A stretch of 31,040 nucleotides of DNA from JBAYJY01 sp041664945 (GCA_041664945.1 JBAYJY010000040.1:1-31040), one strand, 5' to 3'; positions 1-7,246 are shown, counted from the stretch's first letter. Program-made: numbers and translations. Notes: a model not told the origin generated them from the sequence alone.

Positions 1-2
1 AC

Positions 3-2192
3 ATGCTCAACTATAATTTTCTCGCCTGCAAGCGCGAGATTGAAGGCGTCGACTGCGAGACTAAATCCCAATACATGACACTTACGACAATGCCGCAGCC
101 GGCCTCTCCCGACACGCTGAGATATTCCAACAACACCACTTTCGGAAACGACCCGGAATGGTGGTGCTTCGAAGTCGAAGCCTGCGACAACTGCAAGGTC
201 GACCCGAAGACGTGCCCGAACAAGCCCGGCTCCGCCCCCAACTGCAGCAGCTTCAGCACTATGGCGACTCACAAAAAATGCTTGTACGTGGATAGAGCTA
301 CACACGGAAACGCTCCCTTATGGCCGACGAATCAGGCCGACGGCAAAGAGCTCAAAATCACTGCCGAGCCCGAAGGCAACACATGCAAACTTGAATGGAA
401 TAAGATTTGCGAAGGCGAATCCAACCAACCGTCTCCCGAAGGCGTTTTCGAAAGTTGCGACTTCCCGACAGCGCTCCAACTCATGGGGTACTACATTATG
501 CGCAGAGAGATTATCGGCGGCAACTGCGCCACAACGCCGGTTCCGGAACCGTCGGACACCAACCCCCCGGTCGGGTCGACAGGCATCAGCGGCAGTCCGT
601 CTTTTACAGACGGCAAAAAGCTCGCGAGCGGCGCCTACGATCTTACTAACGGCCAGAAATATTGCTACCGCGTTTACGGCTACGACGCGGCGGGGCTGAT
701 GTCGAGAAAACTCCCGGTTCCGCAGGCGGTTGAATGCGCCCCGAATGACCGCCTTCCGCCCGCCAAACCCGTGGTGAGCATGGAAGCCGCCTCCGGGATG
801 TGCATGCCGAAATGGACGGCGGTTGTGGACAAAAACACGCCCGTTTATTCAGTCTATAAATGCGTCGGCGACTTTACAGCCTGCGACTCCGCCGATAAGT
901 TCGCGCCCATTGATGACGCAGAGGCGGTTGACACCTCCAAACTATTCTTTGAAGACGGCACGGTTAATGACGGAACCGCTTATTCATACTGCGTGACGGC
1001 GAAAGACGCATCGAACAACGTAAGCGTGAAATTCGACGCGGCCGACAAGACCAACTGCGCGGAGTGCCAATACGTAATAGGCCAGTGCCCGGCGCCCGGA
1101 CCGGTCAGCGCTGTCGAATATAACAGCCGGCAAGGCGCAAAGGTGAGTTACGGGAAATCAAGCGCCGACGAACTGCCTTACGAAACCGGCGAAGGCTACA
1201 AAATTTATCTGTGCAGCTCCCTGTCGCCTTCCTCATGCGCGTCTCTTAAGACTCCGGACGGCCGGGAGGACGGTTATGTTTTGCAGGAATCAGGAACAGA
1301 AATCACGTTCTCATCGCTGAATGTCGCGGAGGAAAACGCCTATTACATGGGCGTCACTTACACCGACCCGGACGTGTGCGGGGAATCGAAAAAAACTATT
1401 TCCAACGCGATTACCGTTGTGCCGAAGCCGCCTGAGTATTACTGCGATAATACTCCGACGCCCGACGATTGCATAATAACGATCGACTTCGGAACGTCCG
1501 TTTTCAAAAAGTATTCGCTCGTCGCATGCACGGAAGGCGACGACTGCAAGAACGGCGCATTCAAGAAAGCGGAAGCCCCATTAGCCGGCGTGAAGGTCCA
1601 ATTGGTCGATGCCGCAAATCCCGAATCGATTATTATGGAGAAAACCTCGTCCGCAACCGGCGCGGTTCCGAAACTCCTGGCGCAGGAAGGCTTGACCGGC
1701 CACACCTATAAGATTATCGCCAAGATACCGCTCGCCAACGTTGACAACTTCTTCAGCTTGAAATTGTGCAAGGAAAAGACGGAGACCGATTGCATCGTCG
1801 AGCTTAAAACCGGACTCGACCTTAAATCCTCGACCTCCGTGAAGGTGTCTATCAACGCGGTTGAAATACCGGATGCGGCGAGCGGCGCGGGCGGCGGCGA
1901 AATCGGCAACCCAAACTGCGACGGCGTCATAAACATCGCCGATCTGGGCGCGCTGAAAAAGTCGTTCGGATCGGGCAAGGTCGCCCCCTATCCGATGTGT
2001 TACAGACCGTGGGCGGATTTCAACATGGACGGCATAGTTGGCCTTTCCGACCTCGCCGTAGTTAAGAAAAATTTCAACAAGGTTATCGTTGATTCCAGCC
2101 AGCTCACAGGCGGAAAAATCCCGGACGCCAGCCTTTGCATCTCAAAATACGATCCGCTGCCGTCATGCTGCCCGAAGAGCTGCACGCAGTGA
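3..2192 (+). CDS. Secreted Cys-rich FN3-like protein with C-terminal dockerin (5' end probably outside window)
   Basis: An open frame runs from the window edge to TGA at 2190-2192. The first Met is only two bases from the edge, so the true start and any signal peptide are probably missing. The body has repeated beta-sandwich-like segments, with recurring 'YCYRVYGYDAAG'/'YSYCVTAKDASN'-type strands typical of fibronectin III folds, and many Cys, suggesting an exported, disulfide-bonded protein. About residues 635-700 carry two dockerin type I calcium loops: N-P-N-C-D-G-V-I-N-I-A-D, and D-F-N-M-D-G-I-V-G-L-S-D after a short linker. Each is followed by a helix ending in KKSFG or KKNFN. Dockerins bind cohesins on scaffoldins or cell-surface partners; no cohesin is in the window. 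A short Cys-rich tail follows. The dockerin call is firm; the role of the body is unknown. A terminator follows within 40 bases. Confidence 0.8.
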   Translation: MLNYNFLACKREIEGVDCETKSQYMTLTTMPQPASPDTLRYSNNTTFGNDPEWWCFEVEACDNCKVDPKTCPNKPGSAPNCSSFSTMATHKKCLYVDRATHGNAPLWPTNQADGKELKITAEPEGNTCKLEWNKICEGESNQPSPEGVFESCDFPTALQLMGYYIMRREIIGGNCATTPVPEPSDTNPPVGSTGISGSPSFTDGKKLASGAYDLTNGQKYCYRVYGYDAAGLMSRKLPVPQAVECAPNDRLPPAKPVVSMEAASGMCMPKWTAVVDKNTPVYSVYKCVGDFTACDSADKFAPIDDAEAVDTSKLFFEDGTVNDGTAYSYCVTAKDASNNVSVKFDAADKTNCAECQYVIGQCPAPGPVSAVEYNSRQGAKVSYGKSSADELPYETGEGYKIYLCSSLSPSSCASLKTPDGREDGYVLQESGTEITFSSLNVAEENAYYMGVTYTDPDVCGESKKTISNAITVVPKPPEYYCDNTPTPDDCIITIDFGTSVFKKYSLVACTEGDDCKNGAFKKAEAPLAGVKVQLVDAANPESIIMEKTSSATGAVPKLLAQEGLTGHTYKIIAKIPLANVDNFFSLKLCKEKTETDCIVELKTGLDLKSSTSVKVSINAVEIPDAASGAGGGEIGNPNCDGVINIADLGALKKSFGSGKVAPYPMCYRPWADFNMDGIVGLSDLAVVKKNFNKVIVDSSQLTGGKIPDASLCISKYDPLPSCCPKSCTQ

Positions 2193-2219
2193 CCCTGCGG
2201 TATCTGTTAAGTTATTGAT

Positions 2220-2238
2220 ATCGGAGAGGAAGGGATTC
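2220..2238 (-). repeat. 19-bp direct repeat, tRNA-Ser 3'-end-like (left copy)
   Basis: ATCGGAGAGGAAGGGATTC occurs here and again at 28520-28538, exactly 26,300 bp apart. Read on the minus strand it is the 3' half of a tRNA-Ser T-loop, T-stem and acceptor strand (GAATCCC TT CCTCTCC G). No complete tRNA is present at this copy. It partly overlaps the terminator that follows the dockerin gene. The exact match suggests shared ancestry with the right-hand integrase end, as expected of an attachment-site duplication or a remnant of one. Confidence 0.7.
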
Positions 2239-2268
2239 TCCGCAATCCCTTTTGTTATAGGGCTTTTT
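2230..2268 (+). terminator. Intrinsic terminator after the dockerin gene
   Basis: A perfect 8-bp stem AAGGGATT/AATCCCTT (2230-2237 and 2244-2251) with a 6-base loop is followed by TTTTG and, further on, GGGCTTTTT. It lies about 40 bases after the stop of the dockerin gene. The left arm lies within the tRNA-Ser-like repeat, so the terminator may have been built from an attachment-site remnant. Confidence 0.6.
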
Positions 2269-2320
2269 ATTTATCGGGTCAGGAAAAGGTCAGGGAGTAT
2301 AGAGATTTATGATAGTCAAC

Positions 2321-2346
2321 AGCCCTCCGCAAGGGGGGCTTTTTTC
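2321..2346 (+). terminator. GC-rich intrinsic terminator (copy of one at 28642)
   Basis: The stem GCCCTCC/GGGGGGC (one G-T pair) closes a GCAA loop and is followed by six T residues. Twenty-four bases are identical to the terminator at 28642-28665. The shared sequence, together with the neighbouring repeat blocks, points to a duplicated element end rather than chance. Confidence 0.75.
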
Positions 2347-2741
2347 TGTCTATTGAATTCAGAGATGTCCCCATGCCTTCCTTGCTTCGCCAAGTCTGCC
2401 TCAGACGCGGATCTGGCGCGTCGAAGATAGTGAAGGCAACAATCCTCCTTTGGAATCCTGAAACAAGCGGTCACAGGCAATTTTAAGCCGACATATGGGA
2501 GATGCCGGCTGTCAGCGTTAGTAACCATGGCGCAGGTCATGGAGAGGAGAAACCCTTATTGCTCTGTTGACTTAGAAGGTGGGCATCGTTGTTCAGAACA
2601 ATAATTAGCTGTTTTAAGGGAAAGGAATAATGGGTGCCTCTTCGGGGTATTGTCTCTTGCCAAGGATGAATAAAAGACTTATCGTTTTTTTATTGAAAAA
2701 TGGTATAGAATTCATTTGATAATGTGTTTATTGGGGGCATC

Positions 2742-4160
2742 ATGGGACACAAAATGGCAACCACGGATATTTTTAGAAAGAGCTTTATTGCAATTATCGT
2801 CCTGCCGATGGTTTATGCTGCGGCATGCGTGATGTGGGCGCAGACTGCTACCGCAAAGACAGAAACGGTCGGGGTGGAACAATTTGTCGAGATCGTTAAT
2901 TCCGAGCCGGCGGCGCAAATTCTGGACGTGCGAACAGAACAAGAAAGAAGCAGGGAATATATCAAAGGCTCCATTAGCATTCCTTTTGATAAACTTGAAT
3001 CTCGGGTCGGAGAAATTGATATGTCGAGGCCTGTTCTGGTTTACTGTCAAACAGGTCATAGAAGCGCGGCAGCCATGAAGATGCTGTCCGCGAAGTCGCC
3101 GGTCCATCTTGTGGAATTGCAAGGGGGGATTAACCAGTTCTTTTCCATGTTTGCGGCGGAACCGGAAGCTGTAAAAAATAATCCGGGAATGAAACCTTCA
3201 TTTAACAAAGCAAGATCGCTGCTGGTCACGAGGGCTGCTGTAGTCGGCTTGCCGATGCCCGACATTTCTTTTGCTGATGGAAAAGGGAAAACAGTCTCAA
3301 AAGCAAATTTCAAAGGGAAGCCGTTCATTCTGGCATTTATTGTTGCGGCGGACATAAAACAGGCTGACTCGATCTTAAAGATCAAAGACAGATATACAAA
3401 GAAAAAGAGCAAAATCGTGGTCGTTCCCGTGGTGGTATACCAGAAAGCCGAAGAACAGAAAAAGCTCACAGCATATCTTGGCGGTAAAAAGAACAAAACG
3501 GTTTTTTATTATGATTCCGGAGCCAATGCCGCGCGACGCATGGGCCTATCGGGGGTTCCGAGTTTCAGTCTCGTAGATGCGGATGGCGTGATACGAGCGA
3601 ACAATATCTCTGATGACACAGGACCTGTGGAAGCATGTGGAAACCGGACGCTCGACGAAATGGCGGAAATGGTTGCCTCGGGCAAGTTGCCGCCATACCC
3701 GATGTCCGATTCCGAGCTTTCCGATATGAGGCAGAAGAAAATGGTCGGAGTCGCCGCTCCTGATTTTGAGCTTACAGATTTCAATGGTAACAAATACGAA
3801 TTGTCCGAACTCGATTCAAACGGCGCGCTCATTGTTTTTGGAACGCTTCATTGCCCATACACGTTACGTGAACTCGAAACGGTAAACTCGTGCGAAAGAA
3901 CTCACAATGGAAAGCCTGTAAAGGTTCTGGCCGTGCTGATGGTCCCGGATATGCAGGAAGCGCAACGCATGAAGGAATTCATTGACGCCAAGAAGATAAA
4001 ATATCCGTTGCTTATGGATACAGACGGGTCCGTATTCGAAAAATATAACATCACATCCGTTCCGGTATGGTGGATAGTTGGAGAAGACGGAATTATTCGT
4101 CACATGGACGTCGGCTTTTCGCCGGCAACATGTGACAAGGTCGCTGGAGTTCTTCCTTAA
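2742..4160 (+). CDS. Exported rhodanese fused to two thioredoxin-fold (TlpA/AhpC-like) domains
   Basis: A signal/anchor helix (IAIIVLPMVYAAACVMW) ending near ATA-K places the protein outside the cytoplasm. Domain 1 (about residues 40-140) is a rhodanese with the active loop C-Q-T-G-H-R-S, so a persulfide-carrying Cys is present. Domain 2 (about 165-325) is thioredoxin-like with no CXXC. Domain 3 (about 335-470) is TlpA/peroxiredoxin-like; its active-site region reads TLHCPYT, with one Cys where thioredoxins have two. Rhodaneses move sulfane sulfur; the fusion suggests sensing or handling sulfur or peroxide. The start at 2742 follows GGGGG by four bases; GTG at 2724 is an upstream alternative. 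Its stop overlaps the start of the sigma-54 activator by one base, so the two are probably co-translated and functionally linked. Confidence 0.8.
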   Translation: MGHKMATTDIFRKSFIAIIVLPMVYAAACVMWAQTATAKTETVGVEQFVEIVNSEPAAQILDVRTEQERSREYIKGSISIPFDKLESRVGEIDMSRPVLVYCQTGHRSAAAMKMLSAKSPVHLVELQGGINQFFSMFAAEPEAVKNNPGMKPSFNKARSLLVTRAAVVGLPMPDISFADGKGKTVSKANFKGKPFILAFIVAADIKQADSILKIKDRYTKKKSKIVVVPVVVYQKAEEQKKLTAYLGGKKNKTVFYYDSGANAARRMGLSGVPSFSLVDADGVIRANNISDDTGPVEACGNRTLDEMAEMVASGKLPPYPMSDSELSDMRQKKMVGVAAPDFELTDFNGNKYELSELDSNGALIVFGTLHCPYTLRELETVNSCERTHNGKPVKVLAVLMVPDMQEAQRMKEFIDAKKIKYPLLMDTDGSVFEKYNITSVPVWWIVGEDGIIRHMDVGFSPATCDKVAGVLP

Positions 4161-5482
4161 TGAAACCGAAATACACTGAGTTCGTTGAAACAATACTCGA
4201 CAGCATTGCTGACGGCGTATTTACAATTGACCGCGGTAACGTAATTACTTCGTTTAACAAGGCCGCCGAACGGATTACCGGCTACACGAAAGAGGAAGCT
4301 GTCGGTCGGTTCTGCTATGATATTTTCAGAGCGAATATTTGTCAGGGCGCATGTGCGCTTGAGGAGGCGCTTCACACGGAACGAGACGTTGTGGACCGAC
4401 AGTTGAATATCATAAACCGTGAAGGAGCGACAATACCGATCAGCGTCAGCGCATCCGTCCTGAAGGACAAAAATGGAAACGCCATCGGAGGGGTGGAAAC
4501 GTTCCGTGATCTGTCGGCCATCGAGGCGCTCAAGAAGGAAATCTCAGATAAATACACGTTCGAAGATATCATCAGCAAGAACAGCGGAATACAGAAAATC
4601 TTCAATATTCTCCCCGACATAGCAGAAAGCGACGCGACGGTATTGATAGAGGGGCCGAGCGGTTCCGGCAAGGAGTTGTTCGCGCGGGCGCTCCACAATC
4701 TGAGTCCGAGACGGGATAATCCTTACATCGTTGTCAATTGTGGCGTGCTGCCGGAAAATCTGTTCGAATCCGAGTTGTTTGGATACATGAAAGGCGCTTT
4801 CACTGATGCCGTAAAAGACAAACCCGGACGTTTCGCGCTTGCCGAGGGAGGAACAATATTCCTTGACGAGATAGGCGATATTTCAGGGATTTCGCAAGTG
4901 AAGCTTCTCCGCGCAATTCAGGAAAAGGAGTATGAGCCGCTGGGCGCTGTTAAAACGGTCAAGGCGAACGTGAGGGTTATTACAGCCACAAATAAACCGC
5001 TCACGAAACTGGTTTCGGAAGGTAAATTCAGGCAGGACCTCTATTATCGGTTGAATGTCGTTCGACTTGAACTGCCGCCACTCAGCCGGAGACGCGAGGA
5101 CATCCCCCTGCTTGTAGATCATTTTATTAGGTTATTCAATCTGAAGCGCGGTAAGAATATAACAGGCGTGTCGGATGAAGTAATTCGTGTATTAATGCAC
5201 TATCCATTTGAGGGAAATGTTAGAGAGCTCGAAAATGCTCTCGAACATGCTTTCGTGATATGTCATGGAACCCGAATTGAATTGGAGCACCTGCCGCTGG
5301 AGATGTTGAATTTTAAGCCGGGGTTAAATACACCGTCAGCCTCTCCGCTTGATGATGCGGAAGCCCAAGCTCTCAGAGCTGCGCTTGAAAGAAATAGCAA
5401 CAATCGTACCGTGACCGCTCGTGAGCTTGGAATCAGCTATACCACACTCTGGCGAAAGATGAAAAAGCTCGGTATAAACTAA
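4160..5482 (+). CDS. Sigma-54-dependent activator: PAS - AAA+ - Fis HTH
   Basis: Residues 1-125 form a PAS sensor with three closely placed Cys (about 52, 61, 65; C-x8-C-x3-C), a plausible redox, metal or Fe-S site. The AAA+ domain has Walker A GPSGSGKE (165-172), Walker B GTIFLDEIGD (231-240) and the loop that contacts sigma-54, here GAFTDA instead of the consensus GAFTGA (212-217). A Fis-type helix-turn-helix ends the protein (TARELGISYTTLWRKMKKLG). Such enhancer-binding proteins hydrolyse ATP to open sigma-54 promoters. There is no receiver domain, so the signal probably enters through PAS. It lies just upstream of a near-perfect -24/-12 promoter and an ORP-like cluster; in Desulfovibrio vulgaris a sigma-54 regulator controls the ORP operons in the same way. 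Its ATG overlaps the preceding TAA. Confidence 0.93.
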   Translation: MKPKYTEFVETILDSIADGVFTIDRGNVITSFNKAAERITGYTKEEAVGRFCYDIFRANICQGACALEEALHTERDVVDRQLNIINREGATIPISVSASVLKDKNGNAIGGVETFRDLSAIEALKKEISDKYTFEDIISKNSGIQKIFNILPDIAESDATVLIEGPSGSGKELFARALHNLSPRRDNPYIVVNCGVLPENLFESELFGYMKGAFTDAVKDKPGRFALAEGGTIFLDEIGDISGISQVKLLRAIQEKEYEPLGAVKTVKANVRVITATNKPLTKLVSEGKFRQDLYYRLNVVRLELPPLSRRREDIPLLVDHFIRLFNLKRGKNITGVSDEVIRVLMHYPFEGNVRELENALEHAFVICHGTRIELEHLPLEMLNFKPGLNTPSASPLDDAEAQALRAALERNSNNRTVTARELGISYTTLWRKMKKLGIN

Positions 5483-5487
5483 CTATC

Positions 5488-5529
5488 GAAATATTTCACA
5501 AGCTGCAATATTTCATTTCAACTATTTCA
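5488..5529 (+). promoter_or_regulatory. Repeated ATATTTCA elements, candidate activator sites
   Basis: Three related words lie between the activator gene and the -24/-12 promoter: ATATTTCA at 5491-5498 (inside the palindrome GAAATATTTC, 5488-5497), ATATTTCA at 5508-5515 and CTATTTCA at 5522-5529. At about 145-185 bases upstream of the expected transcript start they sit where enhancer sites for a sigma-54 activator can lie. The assignment rests on repetition and position only. Confidence 0.35.
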
Positions 5530-5589
5530 TATATGCAATACGCGTGCGACACAACCTCTCTTCCCATATGCATGCCTGCTGGCAATTAT

Positions 5590-5608
5590 AACAAAATATC
5601 CTTTTGTT
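5590..5608 (+). promoter_or_regulatory. Dyad AACAAAA-N5-TTTTGTT, candidate upstream activator site
   Basis: A perfect 7-bp inverted repeat with a 5-base spacer, centred about 74 bases before the transcript start implied by the sigma-54 promoter at 5648-5663. This is a usual place for an enhancer-binding-protein site. It could also be an IHF-bendable AT-rich stretch. The activator's real target cannot be read from sequence. Confidence 0.4.
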
Positions 5609-5647
5609 TAAGCCATATTTGAACATGCGGCTCTAATGCCTTTGATG

Positions 5648-5663
5648 TGGCACGTTTATTGCA
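5648..5663 (+). promoter_or_regulatory. Sigma-54 (-24/-12) promoter
   Basis: TGGCACGTTTATTGCA matches the sigma-54 consensus TGGCACG-N4-TTGCW at every defined position. Transcription should begin about 5673-5675, just before the first NifX/ORP-like gene. A sigma-54 activator gene ends 165 bases upstream. This makes the following metal/Fe-S cluster a probable sigma-54 regulon. Confidence 0.93.
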
Positions 5664-5677
5664 TTTATAAATGTACG

Positions 5678-6079
5678 ATGAAAGACATGAAACTCGCCAT
5701 AACGGTTTTCGGAGATCAAGTCTCACCAAGGTTTGACTGCGCACAGAGCATTCTTTTTGTTGACCTTGCAGGCGACAAAGAGATTTCGCGCCGCTCGGTT
5801 CCAATCTCTGGAATAAACGGTATTCAGCAAATGAAAACCATATCATTTGAGTGCGTTAACGTTATCATCAGCGGAGGTATGCCCGGATTCTATCATAGAA
5901 TGGCTGAAGCTATTGGAGTAGAAGTCATCTTCGCCACAGGTTCAGTAGAAGAAATTCTTGACTGCATAAAAGAAGGCGAAAGGCCTCCCGGCAAACCATC
6001 ATGTTGTAATGGACGCGGTTTCGGGCATGGCAAAGGAAATCGTTTCGGATCAGGAAGACGCGCTTTTGATAAAAAATAG
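5678..6079 (+). CDS. NifX/ORP-like dinitrogenase iron-molybdenum cofactor family protein (1 of 3)
   Basis: The N-terminal 100 residues have the fold signature of the NifX/NifB C-terminal family: KLAITVFGDQVSPRFDCAQ, then a VIISGGMPG turn. The family binds Fe-Mo-S or Mo-Cu-S clusters; orange protein (ORP) of Desulfovibrio is a member. The last 30 residues are unusual: Cys-Cys, then Gly-, Arg- and His-rich, which could bind metal. An upstream in-frame ATG at 5636 is ruled out because it precedes the sigma-54 promoter. The start is 5678 or 5687 (M-K-D-M-K-L), leaving a 5' leader of only about 4-13 bases and no clear Shine-Dalgarno site. As first gene of the sigma-54 unit with MinD and Mrp ATPases downstream, it most resembles an ORP subunit. 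Confidence 0.85.
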   Translation: MKDMKLAITVFGDQVSPRFDCAQSILFVDLAGDKEISRRSVPISGINGIQQMKTISFECVNVIISGGMPGFYHRMAEAIGVEVIFATGSVEEILDCIKEGERPPGKPSCCNGRGFGHGKGNRFGSGRRAFDKK

Positions 6080-6099
6080 CTTTAACGGAGATACATGAT

Positions 6100-6342
6100 A
6101 TGCCTAATAAAGACGGAACAGGACCAGCGGGAAAAGGATCAGGAACAGGCCGTAGACGTGGAGCATGCAGAATAAGAAAATCGGTCGGTTCAAATGGTGT
6201 TAATGCCGATGCTTCAGTCTCGGAAGAAAATAATCCGCAAAAAGTAGGTAGAGAAAGAACCAAAGGCTTAGGGCCGTCAAAAGGGTTACAAAGAAAAGCA
6301 GGAAAAACAAGCGAGTTTTCAAATCCCGAATGGTGGAAATGA
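6100..6342 (+). CDS. Small Gly/Arg/Lys-rich protein with DUF5320-like N-terminus
   Basis: An 80-residue basic protein starting MPNKDGTGPAGKGSGTGRRR. The D-G-T-G-P-x-G-K-G pattern is the N-terminal signature of DUF5320-type proteins, and the next gene shares it. The remainder is polar and probably disordered, ending in NPEWWK. ACGGAG lies nine bases before the ATG. DUF5320-type genes often sit beside NifX-like genes in anaerobes; no biochemical role is established to my knowledge. It may be a truncated or divergent paralogue of the following gene. Confidence 0.6.
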   Translation: MPNKDGTGPAGKGSGTGRRRGACRIRKSVGSNGVNADASVSEENNPQKVGRERTKGLGPSKGLQRKAGKTSEFSNPEWWK

Positions 6343-6370
6343 AATTTTGCGAAGAAGGGAGGTGAATAGT

Positions 6371-6700
6371 ATGCCAAGAGGTGATGGAACAGGCCCGAAG
6401 GGAATGGGGCCGAGGACAGGCGGGGGATTCGGATTCTGCGGGTCGAGCGCGAATGCCGGGGCAGCAGAAGAGTTGCGCGGCGTCGGGCAAGGCGGTTTCC
6501 CGCGTGGTGGCGGAAGAGGCAATTGTTACGGTGGCGGTCGCGGAATGGGGCGGCGTGGTTTTGGATTTAGAGGGCGGGCAAGTCAGCAGGATGAAAAGAC
6601 AATTCTTTCAAACCGGGCGATTGCGCTCGAAAGCGAACTGGCGGCTACAAGAGAGAGGATAGAGTCACTCGATAAGAACACCGGACTGAAACAGGAATAA
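6371..6700 (+). CDS. DUF5320-type glycine-rich protein with C-terminal coiled coil
   Basis: The start at 6371 follows a strong GGGAGGTGA (6357-6365). The N-terminus is MPRGDGTGPKGMGPRTGGG, the hallmark of DUF5320, followed by a Gly/Arg-rich, low-complexity middle with two Cys, and a heptad-like C-terminal helix (ILSNRAIALESELAATRERI) likely to form a coiled coil. Function is unknown. Its position between an ORP-like protein and a CGGC protein suggests an accessory role in the same metal-cluster complex. It is a tandem partner of the preceding gene. Confidence 0.75.
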   Translation: MPRGDGTGPKGMGPRTGGGFGFCGSSANAGAAEELRGVGQGGFPRGGGRGNCYGGGRGMGRRGFGFRGRASQQDEKTILSNRAIALESELAATRERIESLDKNTGLKQE

Positions 6701-6713
6701 TATTTTGTACTGC

Positions 6714-6748
6714 GGCCTTTCGGGAGAGCGTACGGCTCCCGTAGGTCT
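6714..6748 (+). promoter_or_regulatory. Stem-loop between DUF5320 gene and CGGC gene
   Basis: CGGGAG (6721-6726) pairs with CTCCCG (6736-6741), and flanking GGCC/GGTC can extend the stem across a small internal loop. Only a weak pyrimidine/T run follows (TCTTCTTTT). This could be a leaky terminator, an RNA processing site or an mRNA-stabilising hairpin that sets unequal expression within the operon. Confidence 0.45.
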
Positions 6749-6793
6749 TCTTTTGAGAAGGTAATTAACAACTGAGACATGTTGGAGGATGGA

Positions 6794-7246
6794 ATGCCCG
6801 ATATTAAAAAAATAGGCATCATCATCTGTGACCGTTATAAGGATTGCGGAGGCGGTAAATGCTTTCGTGCGCTGCGCGAGCGGCAAGGTAGCTTTTCTCG
6901 TTACACCGCTTACGAAACTTTAGAGATAATTGGGTTTTCAAGTTGTGGCGGCTGTCCGGGAGGAAACGTTGAATCCGTTCCTGCCGAGTTCTTAAAGAAT
7001 GGATGTGATGTTGTGCATCTTGCGACAGGTCTGGTGGTTGGCTATCCTCCTTGTCCTCATATAAGACAGTTCAAAGCATTTATCGAAACTCATTATGGAT
7101 TGCCCGTGGTTGTGGGAACTCACCCCATTCCTCTCAAATATATGGAAGCCCATAGCAAACTTCAATTTTGGAATGAAGCCGGCATGAAAGATATCATCGC
7201 TCACCTCTTAGAGGAGCGTCGCGATGTTATGGAATCATACAATTAA
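6794..7246 (+). CDS. CGGC-domain metal-binding protein
   Basis: A 150-residue cytoplasmic protein with the motif FSSCGGCPGGN that defines the CGGC domain family, plus an N-terminal C-x5-CGGGKC segment and PPCPH near the middle, giving a probable Cys-based metal site. The start at 6794 is set by GGAGG five bases upstream; the ATG at 6779 lies before that site. The family is a putative metal-binding domain, seen mainly in anaerobes, with unknown reaction. Placement among ORP-like and MinD genes suggests cluster assembly or metal delivery. Confidence 0.8.
   Translation: MPDIKKIGIIICDRYKDCGGGKCFRALRERQGSFSRYTAYETLEIIGFSSCGGCPGGNVESVPAEFLKNGCDVVHLATGLVVGYPPCPHIRQFKAFIETHYGLPVVVGTHPIPLKYMEAHSKLQFWNEAGMKDIIAHLLEERRDVMESYN

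Larger units (their letters stand above)
2193..2741 (+). other. Intergenic region with terminators and remnant att/integrase-end blocks
   Basis: No gene is supported here. From left to right it holds a 19-bp tRNA-Ser-like repeat (2220-2238), a terminator hairpin (2230-2268), a 25-bp block at 2276-2300 matching 28366-28390 with one mismatch, and a second terminator (2321-2346) nearly identical to that at 28642-28665. Further right are a 9-bp imperfect hairpin (2486-2510, AGCCGACAT/ATGCCGGCT) and a dyad TTGTTC-A-GAACAA at 2589-2601 that could be an operator. A possible -10 TATAGA lies at 2704-2709, but no good -35 accompanies it, so the promoter for the next gene is not fixed. Confidence 0.6.

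Noticed and set aside
5636..5677. Upstream in-frame ATG for the first NifX-like gene
   Set aside because: It lies before the sigma-54 promoter (5648-5663), so it would not be in the transcript.
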